The notes under the pieces were generated by a model that was not told the origin of the DNA, searched no databases, and was given only the letters and a program-made list of their open reading frames with translations. The translations under genes and the position numbers were made by a program. Shown piece by piece: positions 16,210 through 25,188 of a stretch of 64,000 nucleotides of DNA. The DNA is taken from contig CALVGG010000006.1 in NCBI GenBank assembly GCA_944327085.1, positions 49,342 to 113,341 on the forward strand, given 5' to 3'. The DNA is from an uncultured Elusimicrobiales bacterium (GTDB lineage: Bacteria; Elusimicrobiota; Elusimicrobia; Elusimicrobiales; Elusimicrobiaceae). Positions within the stretch are counted from its first letter, which is position 1; every line of letters starts with the position of its first letter.

Positions 16210-17391
16210 ATGAATCAAATGAACCAGATTGCGCTGAGAAATAAATTTAACGAAGTTTTTAAAAAAACCAAACTGTATTTTTTTGCGCCGGGGCGCGTAA
16301 ATTTAATTGGGGAACATACAGACTATAACGGCGGGCACGTTTTTCCGTGCGCGCTGTCTTTCGGTACGCACGCCGTTTTGTGCAAACGCGATGACCGCAC
16401 CGTGCGCCTCTACTCCCTAAATATGGAAAGCCAAGGCATTATTGAAACGGATTTGGACCATATAGCTTTTGACCCCAAGCAGGACTGGGCCAACTACCCC
16501 CTGGGCGTGCTGCACGTTATGCAAAGCCGCGGCTACCTGATAGACCAGGGTTTTGAAATGCTGTTTTGGGGCAATATACCGGCGGGGGCGGGGCTGTCTT
16601 CCTCGGCTTCTATTGAGCTGGCCACCGCAGTTGCGTTAAACACGGCTTTTCAGCTAAACATACCGCAAATAGAACTGGTAAAAATGGCGCAGGAAGCCGA
16701 AAACAAATTTGTGGGCATGAACTGCGGCATTATGGACCAGTTTGCCAGCGGCATGGGGAAAGAAGACCACGCCATTCTGCTGGACTGCAACACCCTGCAA
16801 TATGAATATGTACCGCTTAATTTAAAAGGCATTTCCATTGTCATCATCAACAGCAATAAAAAACATTCTTTGGTAAACTCCGGCTATAATGACCGCCGCC
16901 GCGAGAGCGAAAACGCCCTCAAAGCCCTGCAAACCAAACTGCCCATTAAAGCATTGGGGGAACTATCCATAGAAGAGTTTGAAAAAAATAAAGATTTAAT
17001 TAAAGACCCCATTGAACAAAAACGCGCCAAACACGCCGTGTACGAAAACCAACGCACCTTGCAGGCTACCCAGTGCCTGCGCAAAGGCGATGTGGAAACT
17101 TTTGGCAAATTAATGAACCAGTCCCACATCTCCCTGCGCGACGATTACGAAGTAAGCTGCCCGGAACTGGACATTATTGCCGAAACGGCCTGGACGGTTC
17201 CCGGCGTATTGGGCGCCCGCATGACGGGCGGCGGCTTTGGCGGCAGTGCGGTGGCCTTGGTGAAAGACAGCGCCGTAAAACAATTAATAGACACCGTGGG
17301 CCAAACCTACACGCAAAAAACCGGCCTCAAGGCGGATTTTTACATTGCCAAAATTGGCGGCCCGGCGCGCCAAATGGAAAAAATTTACTAA
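16210..17391 (+). CDS. galK: Galactokinase, 393 aa
   Basis: A GHMP kinase that phosphorylates alpha-D-galactose to galactose-1-phosphate. The galactokinase signature GRVNLIGEHTDYNGGHVFP is near residues 29-46, the ATP-binding GAGLSSSASIE near 127-137, and the third GHMP motif GARMTGGGFGGSAV near 336. IMDQFASGMGKEDHAILLDC matches the family region with the catalytic Asp. Full length for GalK. Ribosome site AAGGGGAT precedes ATG. It is followed after 34 bases by galE. Confidence 0.96.
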   Translation: MNQMNQIALRNKFNEVFKKTKLYFFAPGRVNLIGEHTDYNGGHVFPCALSFGTHAVLCKRDDRTVRLYSLNMESQGIIETDLDHIAFDPKQDWANYPLGVLHVMQSRGYLIDQGFEMLFWGNIPAGAGLSSSASIELATAVALNTAFQLNIPQIELVKMAQEAENKFVGMNCGIMDQFASGMGKEDHAILLDCNTLQYEYVPLNLKGISIVIINSNKKHSLVNSGYNDRRRESENALKALQTKLPIKALGELSIEEFEKNKDLIKDPIEQKRAKHAVYENQRTLQATQCLRKGDVETFGKLMNQSHISLRDDYEVSCPELDIIAETAWTVPGVLGARMTGGGFGGSAVALVKDSAVKQLIDTVGQTYTQKTGLKADFYIAKIGGPARQMEKIY

Positions 17392-17425
17392 ACGCACCCT
17401 CATTTTACTGTAACGGAGAACAACT

Positions 17426-18400
17426 ATGAAAAATATTTTAGTGGTAGGCGGTGCGGGGTACATTGGCTCTCACACCGTAAAAAGACTGGCCGAAAAGGGC
17501 TTTAACCCCGTCGTGTTTGATAATCTTTCCAAAGGGCACCGCGAAGCGGTAGCCAAATACCCTTTTGAACTGGGTGACCTGGGCGACAAAGCCCGCCTGA
17601 CGGAAGTATTTAAAAAACACAAGATAGACGCCGTTATGCACTTTGCCGCTTTTATTGAAGTGGGCGAAAGCGTAAAGGAACCTTCCAAATACTACCACAA
17701 CAATGTGGCCAAAGTGCTTAACTTGTTAGACGCCATGGTGGAAAACAACATTAAATATTTTGTGTTTTCCTCCACCGCCGCCACCTTTGGGGAGCCCGTC
17801 AAACCCAAAATTGACGAAACCCACCCCCAAAGCCCCATCAACCCCTACGGAAACACCAAACTAATGGTGGAAAAAATGCTGGAAGATTTTGATACCGCCT
17901 ACGGCCTAAAAGCCACCGCTTTGCGTTATTTTAACGCCAGCGGGGCGGATGATTCGGGCGAGATTGGCGAGTCCCACACGCCGGAAACGCACCTGATCCC
18001 CATTGTGCTTCAAGCGGCCGCCGGCAAGCGCCCCTCCATTAAAATGTTTGGGAATGACTACTCCACGCCAGACGGCACCTGCGTGCGCGATTACGTACAC
18101 GTGAACGACCTGGCCGACGCCCATATTCTGGCCCTGGAAAAAATGTTTAAAGACAACGTAAGCGAACGCTTTAACCTGGGCAGCGGCAGCGGCTACAGCG
18201 TGGCGGAGCTTGTTCAAAAAGCCAAAGAGATTACCGGCATAGACTTTAAGGTGGAAGTAGCCCCCCGCCGCGCGGGAGACCCCGCTGTGCTGGTGGCGGA
18301 CAGCGCCAAAGCCCAAAAAATGCTGGGTTGGACACCCAAATATGATTTAACCAAAATCATTCAAACCGCGTGGAACTGGGAACAGCACCGCAAATTTTAG
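17426..18400 (+). CDS. galE: UDP-glucose 4-epimerase, 324 aa
   Basis: A short-chain dehydrogenase-type epimerase that interconverts UDP-galactose and UDP-glucose with bound NAD. The N-terminal Rossmann motif GGAGYIGSH is at residues 8-16. The catalytic Ser/Thr lies in FSSTAATFG (about 114-122), and the YxxxK pair is Tyr141 and Lys145 in NPYGNTKLMVE. RYFNASGAD follows, as expected. It ends with TAG directly followed by AGGAGG, the ribosome site of galT. Confidence 0.95.
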   Translation: MKNILVVGGAGYIGSHTVKRLAEKGFNPVVFDNLSKGHREAVAKYPFELGDLGDKARLTEVFKKHKIDAVMHFAAFIEVGESVKEPSKYYHNNVAKVLNLLDAMVENNIKYFVFSSTAATFGEPVKPKIDETHPQSPINPYGNTKLMVEKMLEDFDTAYGLKATALRYFNASGADDSGEIGESHTPETHLIPIVLQAAAGKRPSIKMFGNDYSTPDGTCVRDYVHVNDLADAHILALEKMFKDNVSERFNLGSGSGYSVAELVQKAKEITGIDFKVEVAPRRAGDPAVLVADSAKAQKMLGWTPKYDLTKIIQTAWNWEQHRKF

Positions 18401-18408
18401 GAGGGTAT

Positions 18409-19914
18409 ATGAACATTTATTTACTGATTGACCAACTGCTGGCCTACGCCATGGACCAAAAACTGCTGGCCCCGGCCGACGAAATTTGGGCCCGCAACCA
18501 ACTGCTGGATATTTTAAAACTAAACGATTATACGCCCTCCGGCTTTGACGGGGCCACCCCGCCTTTTGCGTGTGAAATTTTATCCCAAATTTGTGATTGG
18601 GCCGCCAAACACAAAGTGTTTGAGCCCGATACCGTCACCCAGCGGGATTTGTTTGACACCAAACTAATGGGCGTGTTTGCGCGCAAACCCTCTGAGGTGG
18701 AAAACGAATTTTTTGAGCTCTGGGCCCAAAACCCCAAAAAAGCAACGGATAAATTTTATCACGATGCACGCGCGCTGGACTATATCCGCACCGCCCGCGT
18801 AGCCAAAAACAAACACTGGAAGGCCCGCACCCCGTACGGCGCGCTGGATATTACCATTAATATGTCCAAGCCGGAAAAGGACCCCAAAGACATTGCCGCC
18901 GCTTTAAAAGCCGCGCCCGCGTCTTACCCGTCCTGCCTGCTGTGTAAAGAAAACGAAGGCTACGCCGGACGTTTAAACCACCCGGCCCGCCAAAACCTGC
19001 GCCTGATCGGCCTGGATTTACTGCAAGACGGGCAGCCCTGGTTTTTGCAGTACTCCCCTTATGTGTATTACAACGAGCACTGCATTTTCCTCTCCGCCAA
19101 GCACGAGCCGATGAAACTAACCAAAAAAAGTTTTGAGCGCCTTTTGGCGTTTGTGGAAGTATTCCCGCACTACTTTATCGGCTCCAATGCGGATTTGCCC
19201 ATTGTGGGCGGATCTATCTTAACGCACGACCATTTCCAGGGCGGGCGCTACACCTTTGCCATGGAAAAGGCCCCCATAGAAAAAACGTTTAAATTGGCCA
19301 AATTTCCGCGCGTAAAAGCGGGCACGGTAAAATGGCCCATGAGCGTTATCCGCCTGCAAGGCAGCAAAAAAGACCTGGCCGAAGCGGCCGATTATATCCT
19401 TAAAAAATGGCGTGCTTACAGCGACCCGAAGGCCGACATCCTGGCCAAAACGGGCGACACCCCGCACAATACCGTAACCCCCATTGCCCGCCGCCGCGGC
19501 AAAGCGTTTGAGCTGGATATTGTGCTTCGCAATAACCGCACCACGGACGAGTTTCCTTTGGGCATCTTCCACCCGCACGCGGAAGTGCACCATATTAAAA
19601 AAGAAAACATCGGCCTTATAGAAGTAATGGGCCTGGCCGTGCTGCCCGCGCGCCTGGCTAAAGAACTGGCGGACTTGGACCCCCTGCTTATTAAAAAAGA
19701 CTTAAAAGCCATTGAAAAAGACCCCGCCTTAGCCAAACACGCCCCCTGGGCCAAAGAAATGCTGGCCAAGTATAAGTTTACCAAAGCAAACACGCAGGAA
19801 ATACTGCAAAAAGAAGTGGGCCGCATTTTTGCCCGCGTGCTGGAATACGCAGGCGTATACAAACGCACGCCCGAAGGGCAGGCCGCGTTTGAGCGGTTTT
19901 TAAAGAAACTGTAA
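18409..19914 (+). CDS. galT: UDP-glucose-hexose-1-phosphate uridylyltransferase, class II, 501 aa
   Basis: Transfers UMP between UDP-glucose and galactose-1-phosphate, completing the Leloir pathway. It is the long class II type found mainly in Firmicutes, not the short E. coli GalT: residues near 260-285 carry GGSILTHDHFQGGRYTFAME, and HPHAEVHHIKKENIGLIEVM follows near 390. SCLLCKENEGYAGRLNHPA is also typical. ATG 18409 is used because AGGAGG lies just upstream; the longer frame enters galE. It ends the operon, with a terminator 23 bases on. Confidence 0.94.
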   Translation: MNIYLLIDQLLAYAMDQKLLAPADEIWARNQLLDILKLNDYTPSGFDGATPPFACEILSQICDWAAKHKVFEPDTVTQRDLFDTKLMGVFARKPSEVENEFFELWAQNPKKATDKFYHDARALDYIRTARVAKNKHWKARTPYGALDITINMSKPEKDPKDIAAALKAAPASYPSCLLCKENEGYAGRLNHPARQNLRLIGLDLLQDGQPWFLQYSPYVYYNEHCIFLSAKHEPMKLTKKSFERLLAFVEVFPHYFIGSNADLPIVGGSILTHDHFQGGRYTFAMEKAPIEKTFKLAKFPRVKAGTVKWPMSVIRLQGSKKDLAEAADYILKKWRAYSDPKADILAKTGDTPHNTVTPIARRRGKAFELDIVLRNNRTTDEFPLGIFHPHAEVHHIKKENIGLIEVMGLAVLPARLAKELADLDPLLIKKDLKAIEKDPALAKHAPWAKEMLAKYKFTKANTQEILQKEVGRIFARVLEYAGVYKRTPEGQAAFERFLKKL

Positions 19915-19936
19915 GAAGAACCTTAAAAACCATCAT

Positions 19937-19968
19937 AAAAACCCCCGTCTTAAAACCGGGGGTTTTTA
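19937..19968 (+). terminator. Terminator of galactose operon
   Basis: CCCCCG (19942-19947) and CGGGGG (19957-19962), extended by A/T pairs, with A-run and T-run flanks. Confidence 0.85.
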
Positions 19969-20001
19969 TATTTGTCCTTCCCCCCTACTGCAAAAATATT
20001 T

Positions 20002-20047
20002 TTGACAATTTTCTCAGAAATTTTATAGAACAAAATATAGAACAAAA
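20002..20047 (+). promoter_or_regulatory. lexA promoter with tandem 12-bp operator-like repeat
   Basis: -35 TTGACA (20002-20007), 16 bases, -10 TATAGA (20024-20029). The 12-mer TATAGAACAAAA occurs twice in perfect tandem (20024-20035 and 20036-20047), the first copy covering the -10 box. A small palindrome TTTCTCAGAAA lies in the spacer (20010-20020). Binding of LexA to the tandem repeat would block transcription; this is inferred from position. Confidence 0.6.
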
Positions 20048-20072
20048 TAAAAGTTACACCACGGGAGGCGTT

Positions 20073-20681
20073 ATGAAAGCCTTGCACCCCAAACAAATAA
20101 AGCTGCTGGAAATTTTAAAAAATAATATTTCGGACCCGCTTACCATGGAAGAACTGGCCGACCGCTTAGACGTATCCGGCAAAAGCGTGGTTTTCCACCA
20201 TATTAAACAACTGGAAAAGAAAGGCTACTTAAAACGCAACCCGGCCAACCCGCGCGATTACATTATTTTAAAAGACCCGGAACGCAACGTCATCTATTTA
20301 AAAATGTACGGCATGGCCAAATGCGGCCCCGCCGGCACCATTTTGGACGGCACCCCCACCCGCATTGTACCGGTGGACCCCAGCATGGTGTACTTCCCCG
20401 CCTGCAAAGGGTTTATGGTGGAGGCGAAAGGGGACTCTATGGAGCATTTAATTTCCCCCAAGGACTGGCTGATTGTGGAAATAAACCACTCCCCCAAAAA
20501 CAAAGACGTGGTGGTATGCGTAAACAACGGGGAAGTGATGGTAAAACGCTTTAGCAAAGACGGGGACAGCGTTATTTTACAGTCCGAAAATCCTTTCTAC
20601 ACCCCCATCGTGGCGGACCCGCAAACCTTCCGTGTGGAGGGCATTGTAAGAAGTATTATTAAAAGAAACGTAAGCTGTTAA
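20073..20681 (+). CDS. lexA: LexA-type SOS repressor, 202 aa
   Basis: N-terminal winged helix (residues 5-68) and a C-terminal S24 peptidase domain. The autocleavage bond is Cys84-Gly85 (AKCGPAG), the same position as Ala84-Gly85 in E. coli LexA but with Cys, as in UmuD. Catalytic Ser122 is in KGDSMEHL and Lys158 in EVMVKRF. On DNA damage, RecA would trigger self-cleavage and derepress SOS genes. A GGGAGG site precedes the ATG. A tandem 12-bp repeat in the promoter suggests autoregulation. dinD in this window is a candidate target, though no shared operator was found. Confidence 0.92.
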   Translation: MKALHPKQIKLLEILKNNISDPLTMEELADRLDVSGKSVVFHHIKQLEKKGYLKRNPANPRDYIILKDPERNVIYLKMYGMAKCGPAGTILDGTPTRIVPVDPSMVYFPACKGFMVEAKGDSMEHLISPKDWLIVEINHSPKNKDVVVCVNNGEVMVKRFSKDGDSVILQSENPFYTPIVADPQTFRVEGIVRSIIKRNVSC

Positions 20682-20800
20682 ATTTCCTGCTGCACGCGGG
20701 GCGGCCGAAACCCCGCAACAGCAACGGCCAAGGCGCTGTTACGCACGCCAAGGCAATTAGTTGTAACCTCACCGGGGGAGCATATCCCCCGGTTTTTTAG
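20682..20800 (+). other. Structured region and terminator after lexA (possible small RNA or 3' UTR)
   Basis: Two hairpins lie one after another: GCGGGG (20696-20701) with CCCCGC (20711-20716), and AACAGC (20717-20722) with GCTGTT (20735-20740). The 8-mer GCCAAGGC occurs twice (20727-20734 and 20747-20754). A clear Rho-independent terminator ends the region (ACCGGGGG with CCCCCGGT, 20771-20792, then T6). No known RNA family was recognised; it may be just the lexA 3' UTR. Confidence 0.4.
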
Positions 20801-20837
20801 TGCCAAAAGGCCTAAGTTAAAATAGGACAAACGGCCC

Positions 20838-20867
20838 TTGTTCCTCGGCAATCCCGTTTAGTATGAT
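20838..20867 (+). promoter_or_regulatory. Promoter of the tandem secreted-protein genes
   Basis: -35 TTGTTC (20838-20843), 18-base spacer, -10 TATGAT (20862-20867). ATG 20876 follows eight bases after the -10 box and no ribosome site is visible, suggesting a leaderless transcript. Confidence 0.5.
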
Positions 20868-20875
20868 ATGTAAAT

Positions 20876-22270
20876 ATGCAAAATACACTAAAGCGTTTTT
20901 TATCCCTTACAGCTATGTTGGGCTTGTTGAGTGCCGCCGCACCGCAGCTGCAGGCCCAAGGGCGTTACTTGCGCAAAGCCGCTAAAAAAGCGGCCGCGTC
21001 CGTTCAGCCGGCGCCCAGCGCGGCACGCAAAAGCCTAACTGCGGCCCAACGCGCCGAATTTGATTCTCAAGCCCTTGCCTTGCAACAGTTGCGGCGGGAA
21101 ATTATCCGCATGCCGTATCTATTGGGGGAGGAAGATTTTCAAACACAGCTTGATTTATTAAAACAAATGGGCATTACACCCGCCCCCGGGGCAGATGCAC
21201 GCACTTTGTTTGACCAAATAACCCGGGCCCAACAAAATTTGGCCCCTTACACCAGCCTGCAAAGCTTCCCGCTAAAGTTCCCCGCAAACATTCCGCAAGC
21301 GCCGCTTTCTTTTAGAAACCAAACCGCTTTAGCGGCTTTTAAACAAGCAAGAGAACAAGGCAAAAAAATTTTTTCCTGGCAGGCACCCGGCAACCCCCGT
21401 ATTATTTATATGGGGCCGGCCAAGTTTCCGTCCGACCCGCAACACCCGCTGTATGCCTGCCGCCAACTGGCAAACCAACTGACTAAAAAATATCACTCTT
21501 CTTTAAGCGCTGTGTTTGAGATTATTTTTACGTCCCGCTTAACCCCCCGGCAAAAGCTGGAGCTGGCACGCCACCTCTCACAAACGGCCGAAGTAACCGG
21601 GCCGGATTTGGTGCTGTTTTATATGGACACTTTTAAACAAATCCCCGCCGTAAAAGCGCAAGGGCTGGTGCTGCCGGAGACGGGCAAACCGCTGCTAACT
21701 TATATCCGCCACAAAGAAGCCCAATTAATAGAAACCTTACAAACTACCCCCGGCTGGACGGAACAACAAGCCAATTTGTTTTTGGATTTGGCGGCTCTTT
21801 TACCCCGGCCGGAATCCAACCTGCTGTTGGGCGCGCTTACCTATTTGGGCCCGGCGCCCGCCCAGTGGCTGCTGTTGCATGAACAGCCGTCCCCCATGCG
21901 CCAAAAGTTGGAAGAGCAAATAAAACAAGCCCGCGCGCAAGGTGTTACCGCTAAAAAAACGCCGTTTAACCAACCGGTTTTTGTACAGGTATTGCAGGCG
22001 CGTATTCAGTTTTTAAACAAATTAAGTATTAAATACATTGTGCTGCTTGAAAATTTAAAAAACCGTATGGACGGTTTGTCCTTTGCCCAAAAAGAAACCG
22101 CCCAAACCGCCCGGCAGGTTCCTACGTTAAACAATCTGTCGCAAGCACTTTACGTGCAAGCATATAAGATGCGCCTAAATGCTTTGTACAACAAGGTGCA
22201 TAACCACGTGGAAGATTTGGAAGCGCAAGTGCGTTCCCTTCAAACCCTTTGCCCGCAAATTAATGATTAA
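20876..22270 (+). CDS. Secreted protein of unknown function, tandem paralogue A, 464 aa
   Basis: A signal peptide is present (residues 1-28, basic start then LTAMLGLLSAAAPQLQA). The mature protein is Gln/Ala/Leu-rich, predicted almost fully helical, with no membrane segment and no Cys-rich part. The middle and C-terminal regions align by eye with the next gene: FSW near a proline-rich strand, then MGPAKFPSDPQHPLYA, PRQKLELARHLSQ, LIETLQTTPGWTEQQANLFLDLAALLP and GALTYLGPAPAQWLLLHE. No known domain was recognised. The two genes are nine bases apart and probably co-transcribed. Confidence 0.7.
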   Translation: MQNTLKRFLSLTAMLGLLSAAAPQLQAQGRYLRKAAKKAAASVQPAPSAARKSLTAAQRAEFDSQALALQQLRREIIRMPYLLGEEDFQTQLDLLKQMGITPAPGADARTLFDQITRAQQNLAPYTSLQSFPLKFPANIPQAPLSFRNQTALAAFKQAREQGKKIFSWQAPGNPRIIYMGPAKFPSDPQHPLYACRQLANQLTKKYHSSLSAVFEIIFTSRLTPRQKLELARHLSQTAEVTGPDLVLFYMDTFKQIPAVKAQGLVLPETGKPLLTYIRHKEAQLIETLQTTPGWTEQQANLFLDLAALLPRPESNLLLGALTYLGPAPAQWLLLHEQPSPMRQKLEEQIKQARAQGVTAKKTPFNQPVFVQVLQARIQFLNKLSIKYIVLLENLKNRMDGLSFAQKETAQTARQVPTLNNLSQALYVQAYKMRLNALYNKVHNHVEDLEAQVRSLQTLCPQIND

Positions 22271-22279
22271 GGAAGAGCC

Positions 22280-23758
22280 ATGAAAAATATTCAATATGTT
22301 ATACCCGCATTGTGCCTGGCTTTACTAACAAGCCCCGCCAGTGCACAAAAAAACCTGAAACAATGGGGCAACCTGCTTAAAAACAGCGTTGAAAAATCTG
22401 CCCCCGTTTCCAACCCGGCGCGCCTGCTGCCAAAACCCATTTCTTTTGAAGAAAGCCTGGCATTGGAAAACCGCCTGGTGGCTTTAAGCGCTTTAAGCCG
22501 CGCCCTGCGCCGCAACCCCTATTTGCCTAACGAGGCACCCTTTGCCGATTATGCCCAAACCTTAACCTTAATAGGGGAAAACTTGCCCACGCCCCCCGCG
22601 GCAGATGCCTCCGCCCTGCAAAAGCGCCAATATGCCGCCCAAGTGCGCCAATACATCAGCCGCCGCCTGCAGCAAGAGGAACAGCACCTTTCCCGCCATA
22701 TGCGCCCGCAAGACGGGTTTGCCAAATCCCTTTCCGCCGCGCATACCAACTGGGCGCAGCTTCGTCATCAGCGCACCCTGGCCAACGCGCAGAATACAAA
22801 AAAATGGGACGTACAAAAAGCAGCGGTTCAAGCCAAACAGGAACGTTTTTCCTGGGGAGAACAAGGCTGGGACGAAATAACCTTTGGCCCCGCCCGTATG
22901 CCCAAAGACCTGCAGGACCCGCTTTTCTCCGCCCGCAACACCATGTATAAACTGGCGCAAAAACCGCCTAAAAACTTTATTATGGCCATGGATTTTATTA
23001 CCTATGCGCCGTTAAACCCGTATCAAAAACAAACTTTATGGCAACACCTGGCCCAATTAAACGATACGGTAGGCTATCAGTTTGTTTACGGGTATATGCT
23101 GGTAAACCACAAACTGCCGGCCCTCAAAGCGCCGGGGCTGCTGCCGCAAGCGCAGTCCCCCTCCATGCAGCAATACGCGCGGGACACGCAACTGGTGTTA
23201 ATTGAAAAATTGAAAAAAGGCGAAAAATGGACCGAAGCCCAAACCAATGCTTTTTTTGACTTAAACGTTTTCCTGCCGGAAAATAACCGGCGGGATATTT
23301 TGGCCGCGCTTACTTACCTGGAGCCGGACGCCGCACTTTATTTGCTGGCCCACCCCGGCAAAAACACAATCACCCAACAACTGCGCGGTGAAGTGCAAGC
23401 CGCCCGCAGCCAGGCCACTATAAACAACGGGGTCTTATCCAAAGCCCACCTGCAAACCAAAACCGGCGTATTTAACAGCCACCGCCGTTTGGTTGCGCTA
23501 ACGGATTATTATGAAATACTTAACCGCCGTTTAGCCGCCATTACCAAACGTTTTGTAACGCGCAAATATCAGTTGCAGCAGGCCCAGCACCAGCCCCTGC
23601 CGGCGGACCCGGTTAAAAGGATGGAAAAACTTTCCTACCGCTTATATTGCCAGCTGGATATGCAGCACCTGCAAGAATTATCCAGCCAAATCGACGCCCG
23701 CATTAAACAAATACAAACGGAATTAATGGGGCTGTATGAAACTTCCGGTTTTAGATAA
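22280..23758 (+). CDS. Secreted protein of unknown function, tandem paralogue B, 492 aa
   Basis: Signal peptide MKNIQYVIPALCLALLTSPASA then a helical, Gln/Leu/Arg-rich mature protein. It shares with paralogue A the order FSWGE, FGPARMPKDLQDPLFSARN, NPYQKQTLWQHLAQL, VLIEKLKKGEKWTEAQTNAF, and AALTYLEPDAALYLLAHP. Similar spacing along the whole chain shows gene duplication followed by divergence. It begins with GGAAG six bases before ATG and is closed by a terminator. Function unknown; periplasmic or outer-surface location is inferred from the signal peptide. Confidence 0.7.
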   Translation: MKNIQYVIPALCLALLTSPASAQKNLKQWGNLLKNSVEKSAPVSNPARLLPKPISFEESLALENRLVALSALSRALRRNPYLPNEAPFADYAQTLTLIGENLPTPPAADASALQKRQYAAQVRQYISRRLQQEEQHLSRHMRPQDGFAKSLSAAHTNWAQLRHQRTLANAQNTKKWDVQKAAVQAKQERFSWGEQGWDEITFGPARMPKDLQDPLFSARNTMYKLAQKPPKNFIMAMDFITYAPLNPYQKQTLWQHLAQLNDTVGYQFVYGYMLVNHKLPALKAPGLLPQAQSPSMQQYARDTQLVLIEKLKKGEKWTEAQTNAFFDLNVFLPENNRRDILAALTYLEPDAALYLLAHPGKNTITQQLRGEVQAARSQATINNGVLSKAHLQTKTGVFNSHRRLVALTDYYEILNRRLAAITKRFVTRKYQLQQAQHQPLPADPVKRMEKLSYRLYCQLDMQHLQELSSQIDARIKQIQTELMGLYETSGFR

Positions 23759-23764
23759 AAAGCG

Positions 23765-23793
23765 AAAGGCTTGGCACTGCCAAGCCTTTTTTG
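23765..23793 (+). terminator. Terminator after paralogue B
   Basis: AAAGGCTTGGC and its complement around a short loop, followed by T6. Confidence 0.85.
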
Positions 23794-23874
23794 TAATAAT
23801 GTATTCTCTTTTAAGTCGTAAAATGCTATGCTGAAAGTTCCAACAGGCAGTACCATCTTACGGAGGTTGCAACT

Positions 23875-25188
23875 ATGAGAATGATTGACCTGATTGCCAA
23901 AAAACGTGACAAAAAAGCCTTAACAGCAGAAGAGTTTGATTTTATCGCCCAAGGCGCCGCCAAAGGCACCGTGCCGGATTATCAGCTCTCTGCTTTTTTA
24001 ATGGCATGTTTTTTAAACCCCCTGTCAGACAAAGAAACCGCACTGTTCACCAAAGCCATGGCCCATTCCGGCGGACGGTTGGACTTTTCCGACATTAAAC
24101 TCCCCAAAACGGATAAACACTCCACCGGCGGCGTGGGGGACGGCATTTCCCTGGCGCTGGCCCCGCTGGTGGCTTGCATGGGCGTGGCCGTGCCGATGAT
24201 GTCCGGCCGCGGCCTGGGGCATACGGGCGGCACGTTAGACAAATTGGAATCCATGAAAAATTTTGAAGTACGCGTACCGGTTAAATTAATCCGCCGCCAA
24301 ATGCAAAAGTTAGGCGTGTGTATGTTTGGCCAAACGCAGGATTTAGCCCCGGCAGACAAAAAGCTTTACTCTTTAAGAGATGCAACCTCCACCGTGGAAA
24401 GCCGGCCGTTAATTGTGGCCAGCATCCTTTCCAAAAAATATGCCGAAGGCGTAGACAGCCTGTTAATGGACGTTAAATACGGCTCCGGCGCGTTTATGGA
24501 AAAACTGGAAGACAGCCGCAAACTGGCCCGCGCACTGGTAAGCACTGCCAAACTGCTGGGCCTTAAATGCCGCGCCTTAATTACGTATATGGACCAGCCC
24601 CTCGGCCGCGCCATAGGCAACGGCAACGAAATGCTGCAAACCGTGCGCATTTTAAAAGGAGAAAAAGACCTGGCACCCGATTTTTACGAACTGCTTTTGG
24701 AAACGGCCGCGCATATGCTTATCATCAGCGGGAAACAAAAAGACGTGGCCAAAGCACGCAAACTGCTGGAAGAAAAAATAGACAACGGGGAAGCCATTGC
24801 CAAACTGCGCGAATTAATTAAATGGCAAGGCGCCAGCCCCCTGGCGGTGGACGAGCCGGAAAAATATTTTAAACCCGCTAAATTAAAAGTGCAGTTTACC
24901 GCACCGCAAAACGGTTATGTTGCCCATATTGATGCCAAACTGTGCGGCCAGGCCAGCGTACTGCTGGGCGCGGGTAGAAACCGTATGGAAGACGCCATCG
25001 ATTACGGCGCCGGCATTTGGCTTAACAAAAAAGGCGGAGACAGCGTGAAAAAAGGCGATGTGGTAGCCACACTGTACGCGTCAGACAAAGAACGCCTAAA
25101 CGCCGGTTTGGACCTGTTTGCAAAGGCGGTAAAATTCAGCAAAGCAAAACCCAAACCCTATAAAATTGTTAAAGAGGTAATTAAATGA
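23875..25188 (+). CDS. Pyrimidine-nucleoside (thymidine) phosphorylase, 437 aa
   Basis: Phosphorolyses thymidine/uridine to base and (deoxy)ribose-1-phosphate. The family signature is intact: KTDKHSTGGVGDGISLALAPL, then SGRGLGHTGGTLDKLESM, and SLLMDVKYGSGAFM. A C-terminal PYNP domain (about 345-437) is present. GGAGG precedes ATG 23875. DeoA and Pdp cannot be separated from sequence alone, so no symbol is given. It overlaps the next gene as ATGA, and together with cdd it provides pyrimidine nucleoside salvage. Confidence 0.93.
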   Translation: MRMIDLIAKKRDKKALTAEEFDFIAQGAAKGTVPDYQLSAFLMACFLNPLSDKETALFTKAMAHSGGRLDFSDIKLPKTDKHSTGGVGDGISLALAPLVACMGVAVPMMSGRGLGHTGGTLDKLESMKNFEVRVPVKLIRRQMQKLGVCMFGQTQDLAPADKKLYSLRDATSTVESRPLIVASILSKKYAEGVDSLLMDVKYGSGAFMEKLEDSRKLARALVSTAKLLGLKCRALITYMDQPLGRAIGNGNEMLQTVRILKGEKDLAPDFYELLLETAAHMLIISGKQKDVAKARKLLEEKIDNGEAIAKLRELIKWQGASPLAVDEPEKYFKPAKLKVQFTAPQNGYVAHIDAKLCGQASVLLGAGRNRMEDAIDYGAGIWLNKKGGDSVKKGDVVATLYASDKERLNAGLDLFAKAVKFSKAKPKPYKIVKEVIK

